Below are positions 26,284-35,321 of a DNA stretch of 64,000 nt, in pieces (the first letter of the stretch is position 1; each line of letters begins with the position of its first letter). The notes below the pieces were generated by a model. That model made no database searches and was not told where the DNA came from. It saw only the letters and a program-made list of their open reading frames with translations. The stretch comes from Paenibacillus piscarius (GTDB lineage Bacteria; Bacillota; Bacilli; Paenibacillales; Paenibacillaceae). The DNA lies in the NCBI RefSeq assembly GCF_022234545.1, contig NZ_JAIEUI010000005.1:248001-312000 (forward strand). Direction: 5' to 3'. The translations under genes were made by a program, and so were the position numbers.

Positions 26284-27078
26284 ATGAAGTGGAATAAATA
26301 CACCAAGCTCTTTCAGATTACCTTGCAGAACTCAATAGCCTATAGAGTCGATTTCGCAATGGGAATTCTTTCTGGAATTATTCCTCTTGCCGTGCAGATC
26401 TTATTATGGAGCAATATATACAGTGTCAATCAATATGATACGATTCGTGGTTATTCACTTCCCAGGATACTCTCTTATATATTGGTCGCTATTGTTATTT
26501 CCAAAATAATTCAGGCCAGTGTTTACCCTGCAATTGCGCAAGAGATCAAGTCGGGGACATTGTCTAAATATTTAGCAAAACCATTGGATCATCAAATTTA
26601 TTGGCTTGTCAGTGAACTTGGCGGAAAAATTCTTTTTACTATCGCTGCATTCATCCTCCTTGTTACAGTACTCTTTTTTACGGGTTTAGGCATTTCTGCA
26701 ATTACGCTGCTAGTTGGTGCGCTGGTTTTAGTCCAGGCCCTTTTAATCAGTTTTTTTATTTATTACTTATTGGCACTGTTATCTTTCTGGTTTCTGGAAG
26801 TGTCCCAAATATTCACTGCATTTGGCTTAATCTCAACGTTTCTCAGCGGAGGGATGATCCCTATTGACTTCTTTCCGGATTTTTTGCAAAAGCTGCTGGT
26901 ATTCCTTCCTTTTAAATATATTATTTATTTTCCAATCACTTTATTTACCACTAACCTGGAGAGAAATTACGTTATGACCAATTTGGCCTTTCAGTTTTTT
27001 TGGGTGATACTATTATTCTTCGCTGGAAGATTAATGTGGTTTGTAGGGGAGAGAAGATACTCTGCTTTTGGGGGATGA
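26284..27078 (+). CDS. ABC-2 permease, first subunit of cluster exporter
   Basis: About 264 residues with six membrane helices. It resembles the ABC-2 permease group that works in pairs with an ATPase of the preceding type; the motif QEIKSGTLSKYLAKPLDHQIY is characteristic of that group. ATG 26284 is preferred because AGGAG (26269-26273) lies at a proper distance; the ATG at 26263 overlaps the ATPase gene with no ribosome binding site. The gene ends in an ATGA overlap with the next permease. Confidence 0.85.
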   Translation: MKWNKYTKLFQITLQNSIAYRVDFAMGILSGIIPLAVQILLWSNIYSVNQYDTIRGYSLPRILSYILVAIVISKIIQASVYPAIAQEIKSGTLSKYLAKPLDHQIYWLVSELGGKILFTIAAFILLVTVLFFTGLGISAITLLVGALVLVQALLISFFIYYLLALLSFWFLEVSQIFTAFGLISTFLSGGMIPIDFFPDFLQKLLVFLPFKYIIYFPITLFTTNLERNYVMTNLAFQFFWVILLFFAGRLMWFVGERRYSAFGG

Positions 27079-27875
27079 GCTTAGTGATCAAGCGTTATTA
27101 CTTGTTATTGAAAGTATTCATGAAAAATTGCATCATTCGCGATTTGGAATTTAGAATGAATTTCGTAACCAATCTTTTAACTGATTTTGTGTTTAATATC
27201 CTGAAGATATTTTTTATAGAGCTGATTTTTTTAAATACACCGGAAGTTGCCGGCTTTAATAAATACCAAATGATATTTATTTTTGGAACTTCGTTTATTA
27301 TCCTTTCCGTTTATATGACGTTTGTTTTTTTTAATCATATCCGGATTCCGATGGCGATTCAGAACGGAGAGTTTGATTTTGCATTGGTAAAACCGATGTC
27401 GACAGTGTTTTTGTTATCTTTTCGCTATTTTAATATTGCAGGAATAGGCAGCGGCCTTTTCGGGATTTATTTGGTAGGCTTGTCGTTTTACAAGCTGAAT
27501 ATGCAATTTGACATCTTATCTGTGGTCCTTTATCTTGTATTGCTGATCAGTGGTTTTCTTGTCTATTATTCCCTTTCGCTGATTCTATACACCTTTTCTT
27601 TTTGGACAGTTAAAACAGGGAATTTTATTAACGTCATGGTAGATATGGGTGAAATCATGAAGTACCCTGTAGGCTTGTTTCCCAAATCCGTTCAACTAAT
27701 TCTTTCCTTTATTGTTCCCCTTTTTATGGTTGCGAGTTATCCTTCAGCGATTTTTTTAGGGAAACTCCCTACCTCCTTTACCATTATTAACTTACTGGTC
27801 AGTCTTGTTTTTCTATCGATATCGATATCATTCATCCGCTATGCTTCCAAGTGTTATTCAAGTGCAGGCGGTTAA
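27075..27875 (+). CDS. ABC-2 permease, second subunit of cluster exporter
   Basis: A 266-residue six-helix membrane protein, the partner of the upstream permease. The motif AIQNGEFDFALVKPMSTVFLL corresponds to the KSGTLSKYLAKPL motif of the first permease, so the two are paralogous halves of one translocation pore. The start overlaps the preceding stop (ATGA), which indicates translational coupling and fixed stoichiometry. Confidence 0.85.
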   Translation: MSLVIKRYYLLLKVFMKNCIIRDLEFRMNFVTNLLTDFVFNILKIFFIELIFLNTPEVAGFNKYQMIFIFGTSFIILSVYMTFVFFNHIRIPMAIQNGEFDFALVKPMSTVFLLSFRYFNIAGIGSGLFGIYLVGLSFYKLNMQFDILSVVLYLVLLISGFLVYYSLSLILYTFSFWTVKTGNFINVMVDMGEIMKYPVGLFPKSVQLILSFIVPLFMVASYPSAIFLGKLPTSFTIINLLVSLVFLSISISFIRYASKCYSSAGG

Positions 27876-27919
27876 ATTAGAATGGCAAGGAGAGGGACGT
27901 CATAGATAATCTTTTACTA

Positions 27920-29878
27920 TTGAGCAGAAATGGCTATGAATACTCTTTAATAGGGAAGAAAAGAATAACTATTATTAAAAATGGGATTACCTATTTTATT
28001 TTGAACCTACTGCCCGTAATTGATGGCCGCCAAATGCGATTTGATACGTTGTCTATAGACAGCTCTATCGGGAAATATGTGCTTATGTCTGAAAAACACC
28101 CTTACCAGGCTGTTATTCAAGTAATTAACAATCAAATCTCCTACTACATTGCCGGAATAAAAGGATATATCAAGGAACTTGTCTATTTTCACAATTCTTA
28201 TGCAAATTTAAGCCTGTTAAGGAATTTTACCGCTGACTATCAAAACTATCAGACCGGTTGGGAAAAATGTTATGTGGAAACCAAAAGCTATATTTCGCCA
28301 ATTGCGGAGGAACGCAACAATAAGATTAGAACATGGGGGTTGACTCCACAACCAAGAGTCTTGGCTGGAAAGCTCCATTATTTAACAGAGGAAGAGAACT
28401 CTTGGTTTGGATTTTCCTTACCCGGTGCGTTACCAGTCCATTCAACTATATTTAAGCAGAATGGCTCAAGAACGATAAAAATGATATTTAATGGTTATCA
28501 CCCGGCTACTCCAGATGATCAGCCGCCTTGCATCTATTTCTTTGATCATCTTCAGCGTTCATATGATATTTTGGAGAAGCATTATGAGATCTCTAAAGCT
28601 CTGCATTATACAATTGACCCTCCTTTTTATAGCTGGTGGAACAAACCTATACTTAGCCCTAATTCGGATATAGCCGAATATTATAAGCTTGGGCAGAACG
28701 GTGTCTACCGTTTTGACTTAGAACATGATAGTTTTGTGAAATATATTACAAAGATAGAGGAGATGACAGATTCCACCGACTTTACGGTGCTCATCGATGG
28801 CTATTGGTATGCCAATACAGGGAATTACTTTTCCATATCCAGCATTTTTAAGGACAAGGAGACGTTGCGTCAGGTCATCGATGAGCTTCACCGAAGAGGC
28901 CACAGGGTTCTGCTGTGGTTGTCGCTCTTTAAAATTGAGGGAGAGCTTCCGCCCGGGATTACACCGGATATGACACTGCAGCAGGATATCTTTCGTATGT
29001 TTGACCATACTTGTCCGGTTGTAAGAGATTACTTCAGAGATGTGATCCGATTTATGCTTTCAGCCAACGAAGGCTGCCTCAATGGGGATGGTATCAAGCT
29101 GGATTACAGTTATTTGTCGCCAGACACAAGCAGGCCCTTCCTATACGATCAGGGATGGGGAGTCGGCGACCAACTACGCTCTAAAGTAAACGCATATATC
29201 TATGAATGGGCCCATTCCATAAAAGAGGATGCTTTTATATCGGATACCTGCATTGAACCAAGTGTGCCTCTGGATGTCATTCGGTTGAATGATGAGTGGG
29301 GCGAAGATGTGAACATCTGGCTAGAGCGCGCGGCAAAAGCGGTGAAGATCCGAAACAAATTGATTGATACTGATGGGTTCTGGATGCATGCGGAAAAATT
29401 CAAGAATTATTGTATGCTGGCTCCGGTGATAGGTATTCCAAGTTTTCATTGCTCAGAAAAGTTTTTCAGTTTTGAAGCTCTTAGCGAGACAGATTACCGT
29501 CGTTTGAATTCCAGTTGGTATGTGTATAATCACGCTCCGGTAACACCAGACATGCAACTTGTGGTTCGTCCGAAAGATCAGATGTATTATCGGAAATATA
29601 CAACAGGCTCATTGTCTGGTTTCTACTCAGCAATCTCAATCAACGGGCAATGTTTGGTTACGTATACCAGGGAAAAAGCCCTGATTGCCTCTGTAAGCAG
29701 TACTACTGTAGAAATACCACTCCCTCCAGGGCTTAAAGTTAAACAAGTGATTGCAAAAGCTTGGTCGAATCAGGTTGCAAACCACCCTTACTATGAAGGG
29801 TTTGCTAAAGACACAGTGCTTATTCCTGTTGATGACGCCGGTAGGGAGTACCGCTGGATAGAAGTCGAATTTATTTAA
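27920..29878 (+). CDS. Cytosolic glycoside hydrolase, GH31/GH36-like TIM barrel
   Basis: A 652-residue protein: an N-terminal beta-sandwich (~1-230), a TIM barrel (~240-540) and a C-terminal beta domain. VLIDGYWY, GHRVLLWLSLF and GDGIKLDYSYLSPD look like the barrel strands of retaining alpha-glycosidases (GH31/GH36 groups). The Asp in KLDY is the candidate nucleophile, and a later DTDGFWMH segment could carry the acid/base Asp. No signal peptide is present. The start is unclear: TTG 27920 is far from AAGGAGA (27888-27894), and an ATA at 27902 lies at a better distance. It may process or inactivate a glycosylated product inside the cell. Confidence 0.7.
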   Translation: MSRNGYEYSLIGKKRITIIKNGITYFILNLLPVIDGRQMRFDTLSIDSSIGKYVLMSEKHPYQAVIQVINNQISYYIAGIKGYIKELVYFHNSYANLSLLRNFTADYQNYQTGWEKCYVETKSYISPIAEERNNKIRTWGLTPQPRVLAGKLHYLTEEENSWFGFSLPGALPVHSTIFKQNGSRTIKMIFNGYHPATPDDQPPCIYFFDHLQRSYDILEKHYEISKALHYTIDPPFYSWWNKPILSPNSDIAEYYKLGQNGVYRFDLEHDSFVKYITKIEEMTDSTDFTVLIDGYWYANTGNYFSISSIFKDKETLRQVIDELHRRGHRVLLWLSLFKIEGELPPGITPDMTLQQDIFRMFDHTCPVVRDYFRDVIRFMLSANEGCLNGDGIKLDYSYLSPDTSRPFLYDQGWGVGDQLRSKVNAYIYEWAHSIKEDAFISDTCIEPSVPLDVIRLNDEWGEDVNIWLERAAKAVKIRNKLIDTDGFWMHAEKFKNYCMLAPVIGIPSFHCSEKFFSFEALSETDYRRLNSSWYVYNHAPVTPDMQLVVRPKDQMYYRKYTTGSLSGFYSAISINGQCLVTYTREKALIASVSSTTVEIPLPPGLKVKQVIAKAWSNQVANHPYYEGFAKDTVLIPVDDAGREYRWIEVEFI

Positions 29879-29899
29879 AGATTCATGTGAAGAGGCGGG

Positions 29900-30946
29900 G
29901 TGAACAAGTTGTTGAAATGTATCGTATGGGATTTAGATAACACGATTCTGGATGGAGTGCTTATCGAAGATTCAAGTGTGAAGTTAAGAGACGGTATCAA
30001 AGATATTTTAGAGCTCATTCATGAGAAGAAGGTTCTGCAAACCATCGTTAGCAAGAACGATAAAAATCAGGCCTTAAGCAGACTGAAGGATCTGGATATT
30101 ATTGATTATTTTATTTATCCGCAGATTAACTGGAATCCGAAGAGCAAATCCATCAAACGGATAATAGATAATCTTCATTTTAAAGCGGAAGATGTTCTAT
30201 TCCTGGATGACCAGCTTTATGAATTGGATGAGGTACAAAACACATATGAAGATGTAAAGACATTTCCGAGTGGGAATTTGACAGACATGAAGGAATACAT
30301 CATGGTGCTTCTCGCTGAGCTAAATCCGAATACTATAGACCGAATAGATTTATACCGGCTGGAAGAAAAAAGATTAATGGACCGTGAGCGTTACTTCGTC
30401 ACAAACAAAGACTTTCTGCTTAGCTGTCAAATGCAAGTATCCATATCCAGAGCGCGCTACAACCACATAGAGCGAATCAGAGAACTGATTACACGAACGA
30501 ATCAGCTCAACCTTAATAAGAGAGATTATTCTGATAATGACCTGAAGTGGATGATCGACAGCGAGCAATATGGAGTATTACTAGCAGACGTGAAAGATAG
30601 ATACGGTTCTTACGATGTATCGGGTGTGCTTATTCTTAATTATACAGAGGGGTTCATTGTCGAATTATTAATTGTGTCGTGTCGGTTACTGGGTAAAGGA
30701 GTTGCCAATGCCTTGCTGGATTACGGGGTGCAGCTAGCGATTAGGGGGCAACACAACCGGATATATGTGAAATACAAAAAAACACCCTACAACAGACCAT
30801 TCTTATATTTACTTTTGCAATGCGGATTTAAAAAACAGGAGGATTCGATGTTTGACCCCAACTTTTATCTGGATTTGAGGCCTGACAGCCGTTTATTACC
30901 GGACTGGATTACAATCGTTCATTCTGAAGATAAAGAGGTGTTATAG
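29900..30946 (+). CDS. FkbH-like glyceryl-ACP synthase
   Basis: A 348-residue protein of the FkbH/IIIC family. The HAD-type phosphatase domain (~1-145) has WDLDNTILDG (Asp11, Asp13), a Lys-bearing TIVSKND segment and LFLDDQLYE. It is joined to a GNAT-like C-terminal domain (~175-335). FkbH enzymes take D-1,3-bisphosphoglycerate, remove phosphate and load glyceryl onto a carrier protein. The N-terminal SGNH-like domain seen in longer FkbH proteins is absent. The stop is directly followed by an ACP gene, the expected acceptor. GTG start with GGCGGGG upstream. Confidence 0.88.
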   Translation: MNKLLKCIVWDLDNTILDGVLIEDSSVKLRDGIKDILELIHEKKVLQTIVSKNDKNQALSRLKDLDIIDYFIYPQINWNPKSKSIKRIIDNLHFKAEDVLFLDDQLYELDEVQNTYEDVKTFPSGNLTDMKEYIMVLLAELNPNTIDRIDLYRLEEKRLMDRERYFVTNKDFLLSCQMQVSISRARYNHIERIRELITRTNQLNLNKRDYSDNDLKWMIDSEQYGVLLADVKDRYGSYDVSGVLILNYTEGFIVELLIVSCRLLGKGVANALLDYGVQLAIRGQHNRIYVKYKKTPYNRPFLYLLLQCGFKKQEDSMFDPNFYLDLRPDSRLLPDWITIVHSEDKEVL

Positions 30947-31207
30947 ATGGACAAGCATGATGTCAAAGGTTTTTTATATGAAAAGCTGATAGAACTGGAT
31001 CTGGTGTCTGATTCGGATGCTCTGAAGGAGATAGTATATTTCTCCGATCTGGGCGCAGATTCAATCGCAATGCTAAATATTGTCGTTCTAATGGAAGAAG
31101 AGTTCAAGGTGGTTTTTCCAGATGAGCAGTTGACGTTTGAAGCCATTAACCATATCGGAAAGTTCTGTGATTTTTTTGCTTCTGGGACGGGCCTGATCCA
31201 TGGTTAA
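30947..31207 (+). CDS. Acyl carrier protein 1
   Basis: A free-standing carrier protein of 86 residues. The motif GADSIAML places the phosphopantetheine attachment at Ser39, followed by the usual acidic helix (VVLMEEEFKVVFPDE). AGAGGTG precedes the start. It begins at the base following the FkbH stop, so the pair is probably a glyceryl-S-ACP module. It overlaps the GT2 gene downstream by 8 bases. Confidence 0.9.
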   Translation: MDKHDVKGFLYEKLIELDLVSDSDALKEIVYFSDLGADSIAMLNIVVLMEEEFKVVFPDEQLTFEAINHIGKFCDFFASGTGLIHG

Positions 31208-32102
31208 TGTGGTAATCACTACAAGGAATAAAGCGTCTTATTTAGATATCGTCTTATATTTTTTGACTCTGCAAACATTTAAAGATTTTAATGTGCTGAT
31301 ATGCAATGACGGGAGTTCGGACCATACTGACGAAGTTATTCGGAAATGGTCATGCCACTTGATGATTACCTCTATCAAAAACGCAGCAACAAAGGGTGCC
31401 TCGGCTTCCAGAAATACTTGCATCCAACGCGTGAAGACGGATCAGGAGATCATCCTTTTTTTGGACGATGACAGGATACTACCCCCTGATTGCATAGAAA
31501 GACATATAAAGGTATTAAACGAGACCTCTGCTGATTTCGTTTGCGGGATCAGATGGGAATTATATCAAGGGATTAACGAGCGCCAAAGACAGAATATCAA
31601 GGACAGATTGGAGCGGAACTATTCCCACTACAACAGGCATATGGAACCCATGCATACTTTATTGTTATCCCGCTACGGAGCAGATATAAATTCGGCAAAC
31701 CTTAACTGGTATTTATTTCTAACAGGAAATTTATCTGCTAGAAAGCAAGTTTTTGCAGATATTGGCTGCTTTGATGAACATTTAGACAGGTTAGAAGATC
31801 TGGAACTGGGCTATAGAGCCAAATTAAAAGGCAAGACCGTCCATTTCTGCCCGGAGATAGCCTCTTATCATATGCTTCATAAGCGGGATGAATACAACGC
31901 GGTAAGACATTTTGATAAATTAACACGTAAGCATCCGGTTGTCGAAATGCAGCTTATGAAACGTTTTGTCGAAGGTGAACTCTGTATTCATGAATATGAA
32001 AGGTGCATTGCGGAGAATACAAATGCAGTTACTGTGCGATGTACAGTATGCTCCAACCAAGATGCGGTTCCCTTCTTTCATAAGGGGCATTACAGCGGCT
32101 AG
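31200..32102 (+). CDS. GT2 family glycosyltransferase
   Basis: A 300-residue GT-A fold glycosyltransferase. VNVVITTRNKASYLDIVLYFL and CNDGSSDHTDE form the nucleotide-binding start. FLDDDRILPPD supplies the DDD metal site, and a GNLSARKQVFADIGCFDEHLDRLEDLELGYR segment closes the acceptor region with the ED motif. A C-terminal segment (~270-300) carries CTVCSNQDAVPF, so a CxxC pair may bind metal. It is coupled to ACP1 by overlap, which hints that the acceptor could be carrier-bound. Confidence 0.85.
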   Translation: MVNVVITTRNKASYLDIVLYFLTLQTFKDFNVLICNDGSSDHTDEVIRKWSCHLMITSIKNAATKGASASRNTCIQRVKTDQEIILFLDDDRILPPDCIERHIKVLNETSADFVCGIRWELYQGINERQRQNIKDRLERNYSHYNRHMEPMHTLLLSRYGADINSANLNWYLFLTGNLSARKQVFADIGCFDEHLDRLEDLELGYRAKLKGKTVHFCPEIASYHMLHKRDEYNAVRHFDKLTRKHPVVEMQLMKRFVEGELCIHEYERCIAENTNAVTVRCTVCSNQDAVPFFHKGHYSG

Positions 32103-32117
32103 AACAGGGGGAAGTAA

Positions 32118-33065
32118 ATGAAGATTATGGCTCCAGCTATTTCATTTGATACAGCCAGACAGGTTATAGAGGCCGGTGCTGAAGAGATCTACTTGGGTGG
32201 AGACGACGGAGTTTTTAGGACCTACTCCTTTACTGGAAGAGGCAAAGCTTCGATTAATTATCCTGACATGAACTGTCCGGAGGATGAATTACGGGGCATC
32301 GTGAATTATGCACATGACCGGGGGATTAAAGTTAATTATTTATGTAATACCCCATTTTTCTATAATGGTGCTATCAGTGGAGACATGGAGAATCATTACC
32401 TGGCCTATGCGGAAAAAGGTGTACATGCCGGCGTGGACGCATTGGTTATAGGCGATTTGGGACTTTTAAATATCACTAGCAAGCAGGGATTCAATGTGAA
32501 GCTGCATGCCAGTGTTTTTTTTAAAACATTGAATTTACAGCAAATACTCTTTTTGGAACAATTCGGTGTTGAGCGAGTGGTACTATCCTATCATATTTGT
32601 ATGGAGGAAATTGAAGCACTCTGCTCCAGATCCCCTATAGAAATTGAAGTAATTGGATATTTGGGATGTTCATTTTTTAACGGTGCTTGCGGATTTCTGC
32701 ATGATTTGGGGGAAGGTGCCGTTAATGATTTTGATCCCGGCATCTCTTGTAAAGGAGTATATTCCGCCTGTTGTGAAGGCAAGCAGGGAAACGGAAGGAT
32801 ATTTGACGTGGAAAAGGGTTGCGCCATCTGTTCACTTCATAGATTAGAGCAATCCGGAGTCAATACTTTGAAAATCGTAGGGCGGGACCGCGACTACAAA
32901 CGGACTGTTGAGGTTATCCGGCATTATAAATCGGCACTGGAACATTATAGAAACGGAGAGGGTGATGAGCAGATTAGAGCCGGGCTGCCCAATTGGTGGA
33001 CCAAAATATGGTGCTCCGGTAACAGATGTAAATACAGTGACCATGCTTATCTCATTGGAGGATAA
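32118..33065 (+). CDS. U32 peptidase-family protein, UbiU-like Fe-S protein
   Basis: A 315-residue U32 family protein beginning IMAPAISFDTARQVIEAGAEEIYLGGDD. Cysteines at 184, 191, 211 and 235/238 (GCSFFNGACGF, ISCKG, GCAIC) match the order and partly the spacing of the four Fe-S ligands of UbiU (the first two are exactly seven apart in both). UbiU with UbiV hydroxylates ubiquinone precursors without oxygen, using prephenate as oxygen donor. The next gene, 5 bases away, is the UbiV-like partner. A role as oxygen-independent hydroxylase in this pathway is inferred. True proteolysis is unlikely. Confidence 0.8.
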   Translation: MKIMAPAISFDTARQVIEAGAEEIYLGGDDGVFRTYSFTGRGKASINYPDMNCPEDELRGIVNYAHDRGIKVNYLCNTPFFYNGAISGDMENHYLAYAEKGVHAGVDALVIGDLGLLNITSKQGFNVKLHASVFFKTLNLQQILFLEQFGVERVVLSYHICMEEIEALCSRSPIEIEVIGYLGCSFFNGACGFLHDLGEGAVNDFDPGISCKGVYSACCEGKQGNGRIFDVEKGCAICSLHRLEQSGVNTLKIVGRDRDYKRTVEVIRHYKSALEHYRNGEGDEQIRAGLPNWWTKIWCSGNRCKYSDHAYLIGG

Positions 33066-33070
33066 ATCTA

Positions 33071-33883
33071 ATGATCATTGAACGAATGTATGTAGAACAT
33101 GAAGAGGGCAGCGTGAGCACCGATCCGTTCGTTATCGGAGATGAGGGATGCATATACAAGGCAACCCAGGAAGCAATGCTGTCTCAGGCGGAACAAGAAG
33201 CTGGAAAAGGCCGCAGTATACGATATATTACCCCATTCGTGCCTGAGCAGAATATGCAGCATTTGTATGACTGCATCTACTCTTTGGCAGGAGAAAAGAA
33301 ATTAAAAGTAACTTTTAATGATTACGGTTTTTTATTCAGGTGTCTAGATTTGATAAAAGACGGAAACATCATTCCTGTCTTAGGCAGGCTGCTCACTCGT
33401 TCAATCATCGATTCACCCTGGAGCGATGAAATTATGAAACAAGAAGAAGCTGATCTGTCAGCTGCCGTCTTAGGGCCTTCTTTTATCCATGAAGCCAAGA
33501 TTGAAGTGCTGAACCGCTATAATATCTATGAACTTGAAGTGAATATTTGCGCCCCCTCCTTCATTGAGGAATGGCATCGTATGGGAATGAAGGTAACGGG
33601 TTATGCCAACAATGCCCTAATCTCAATAGGCAGAACCTGCTATTCAGCAAGATGGCATGCCATTACAGGAGAGTGCTCCGGAACGGAGGCGTGCCGCAGC
33701 CCAATATCCATTGAACTTTCTAAAAAATGGTCCAGAAAAAATTTTATGTACCAAGATGCATCGCATCAAGACAGGCAGCGGTACGGCGGCATGTATATTC
33801 TCGGGAATGCAGTTTACCGTCAGCAGGACTCCGCAGATGCTTTAGCCGGACTGATGGGAAACTATGACTATATGATTGTATAA
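33071..33883 (+). CDS. U32 family partner protein, UbiV-like
   Basis: A 270-residue protein. GRTCYSARWHAITGECSGTEAC (Cys190, Cys202, Cys208) plus Cys27 in GDEGCIYKA recalls the four-Cys Fe-S ligand set of UbiV. The YSAR motif after the first of these Cys also fits the family. Similarity is weaker in the N-terminal half. It follows the UbiU-like gene by 5 bases, as ubiV follows ubiU in many genomes. The two would form a heterodimer with one cluster in each subunit. Confidence 0.7.
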   Translation: MIIERMYVEHEEGSVSTDPFVIGDEGCIYKATQEAMLSQAEQEAGKGRSIRYITPFVPEQNMQHLYDCIYSLAGEKKLKVTFNDYGFLFRCLDLIKDGNIIPVLGRLLTRSIIDSPWSDEIMKQEEADLSAAVLGPSFIHEAKIEVLNRYNIYELEVNICAPSFIEEWHRMGMKVTGYANNALISIGRTCYSARWHAITGECSGTEACRSPISIELSKKWSRKNFMYQDASHQDRQRYGGMYILGNAVYRQQDSADALAGLMGNYDYMIV

Positions 33884-33920
33884 GTTACAACACCATCCTT
33901 TAATACAGGGGGAAGCAATC

Positions 33921-35321
33921 ATGAGCTACGACAGTAGGATGTATAAGAAAAACAGTGTGTTTCTTTCAGAAAATGCCGGGAGCGATGGACTTGATTTGGC
34001 TATTGTTCTGGTCACTACGGAAGGAATACAGCATAAGAGCGGGGGGATTGCTAAATATTTCCGAAGTTTCATTGAAACCGTCGTGGAGATGAGACATCAA
34101 TTCTGCAATCTGTCTATTAACCTTACGCTCTATGCTTGTGAGCCGGCGTTACTAACTGCAGTGCCCACGTATTCACGGGAAAACTATGATCAACTTAAAG
34201 AGTTGCTCGAAAGCACTGGAGGGGCTTTTTTTAAGCTTGTAAACAATACCTACGGACAGGATTGGATCGGCTCAGTGGAGAACTGGAAGCTGTTCAGCGC
34301 TTCCGCTGCCACTGTTGCATTGAATCTTGCTGAGAAACACCAAGCCACATTAGTAATAACAGGTTCCTCATGTCTGGCTTTAACGCATGTATATATCCAT
34401 AAACAGCTCAAGGCTTTCAAAGCAGACATCCGAACGATTCATATGACACATGATTCTGCATTCTCTACTTTTCATAAAGAGCGTAACGAAAATATTTTAT
34501 CTATGGACTATCTCGCTGCCCAATGGACAAAGTTCAGCCCTAATGCAAAGATCGGGTATGTGTCCCAATATATGAAAGATCTGTTTAAAATGCATTATAT
34601 GGTCCCGGAAGACGGGTTTATACCTGCAAAAGGAGGTGTATTGTTTGGTGAAGAGCGGTTCAAAGCTTTGAGCGATGCACAGATCATTCGGCTTTTGCAG
34701 AAGTATCAAATCCCCATAGATAAGCAAGTCATTTTTAGCTGGGGAAGACCGGTAGACTATAAAAGACTGGATCTGGTATTCAGGGCAAGTAAATATTTGC
34801 CTGAGGATATATTTCCGGTGGCTGTTACCAATGGGATATACTCAGCGCTTCAAGAGTACCTCAAAGCGAATTCATTGCGCGGATTACTAATTGAGAAATA
34901 TAAAGATTTTGAATTAATCAATGCGCTACTGCACTGGAAAAACACAGTCTGCACATGCCTGTTGTCCGAAAATGAACCAGGGGCAATTGTTCCAATGGAA
35001 GCGATGTACATGGCACAGGGTCATAACAATGTAATCATAGCTAACTCCAATGGAATATATAAAGAATTGATCCAGGAAGGGATAAACGGATTTACTATTG
35101 AGAGTGATCCGGCACAACTTGCAGAAAAGATTCTACAGATCAATGCGATGTCCAACGAACAGCTTAGAGAAATCAATAAGAAAGCCTATACGACAATCTG
35201 TCAGCATTTTGGTCAGAAAAAATTTATTATTGAAACGTTATGTGCGGCTGTCCCGCAAATCCATGCTCATAGTAAAAGGTTAATCAATTACATTGAGGAA
35301 GCAGAAGGAGGAGGAATATAA
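33921..35321 (+). CDS. GT-B glycosyltransferase (GT4/GT5-like)
   Basis: A 466-residue GT-B enzyme from ATG 33921, which has GGGGGAAGC upstream. The N-terminal half carries KSGGIAKYFRSFIE (the glycogen-synthase-like K-x-G-G acceptor loop). The C-terminal half has WGRPVDYKRLDLVFRA and the nucleotide-sugar motif ENEPGAIVPMEAM followed by NSNGIYKELIQEGINGF. It most probably adds a sugar from a nucleotide donor to the cluster product. It overlaps no neighbour but lies in the same operon. Confidence 0.8.
   Translation: MSYDSRMYKKNSVFLSENAGSDGLDLAIVLVTTEGIQHKSGGIAKYFRSFIETVVEMRHQFCNLSINLTLYACEPALLTAVPTYSRENYDQLKELLESTGGAFFKLVNNTYGQDWIGSVENWKLFSASAATVALNLAEKHQATLVITGSSCLALTHVYIHKQLKAFKADIRTIHMTHDSAFSTFHKERNENILSMDYLAAQWTKFSPNAKIGYVSQYMKDLFKMHYMVPEDGFIPAKGGVLFGEERFKALSDAQIIRLLQKYQIPIDKQVIFSWGRPVDYKRLDLVFRASKYLPEDIFPVAVTNGIYSALQEYLKANSLRGLLIEKYKDFELINALLHWKNTVCTCLLSENEPGAIVPMEAMYMAQGHNNVIIANSNGIYKELIQEGINGFTIESDPAQLAEKILQINAMSNEQLREINKKAYTTICQHFGQKKFIIETLCAAVPQIHAHSKRLINYIEEAEGGGI

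Noticed and set aside
32118-33883. U32 genes as secreted collagenase-type peptidases
   Set aside because: No signal peptide, and the Cys ligand sets fit the UbiU/UbiV type rather than a protease.
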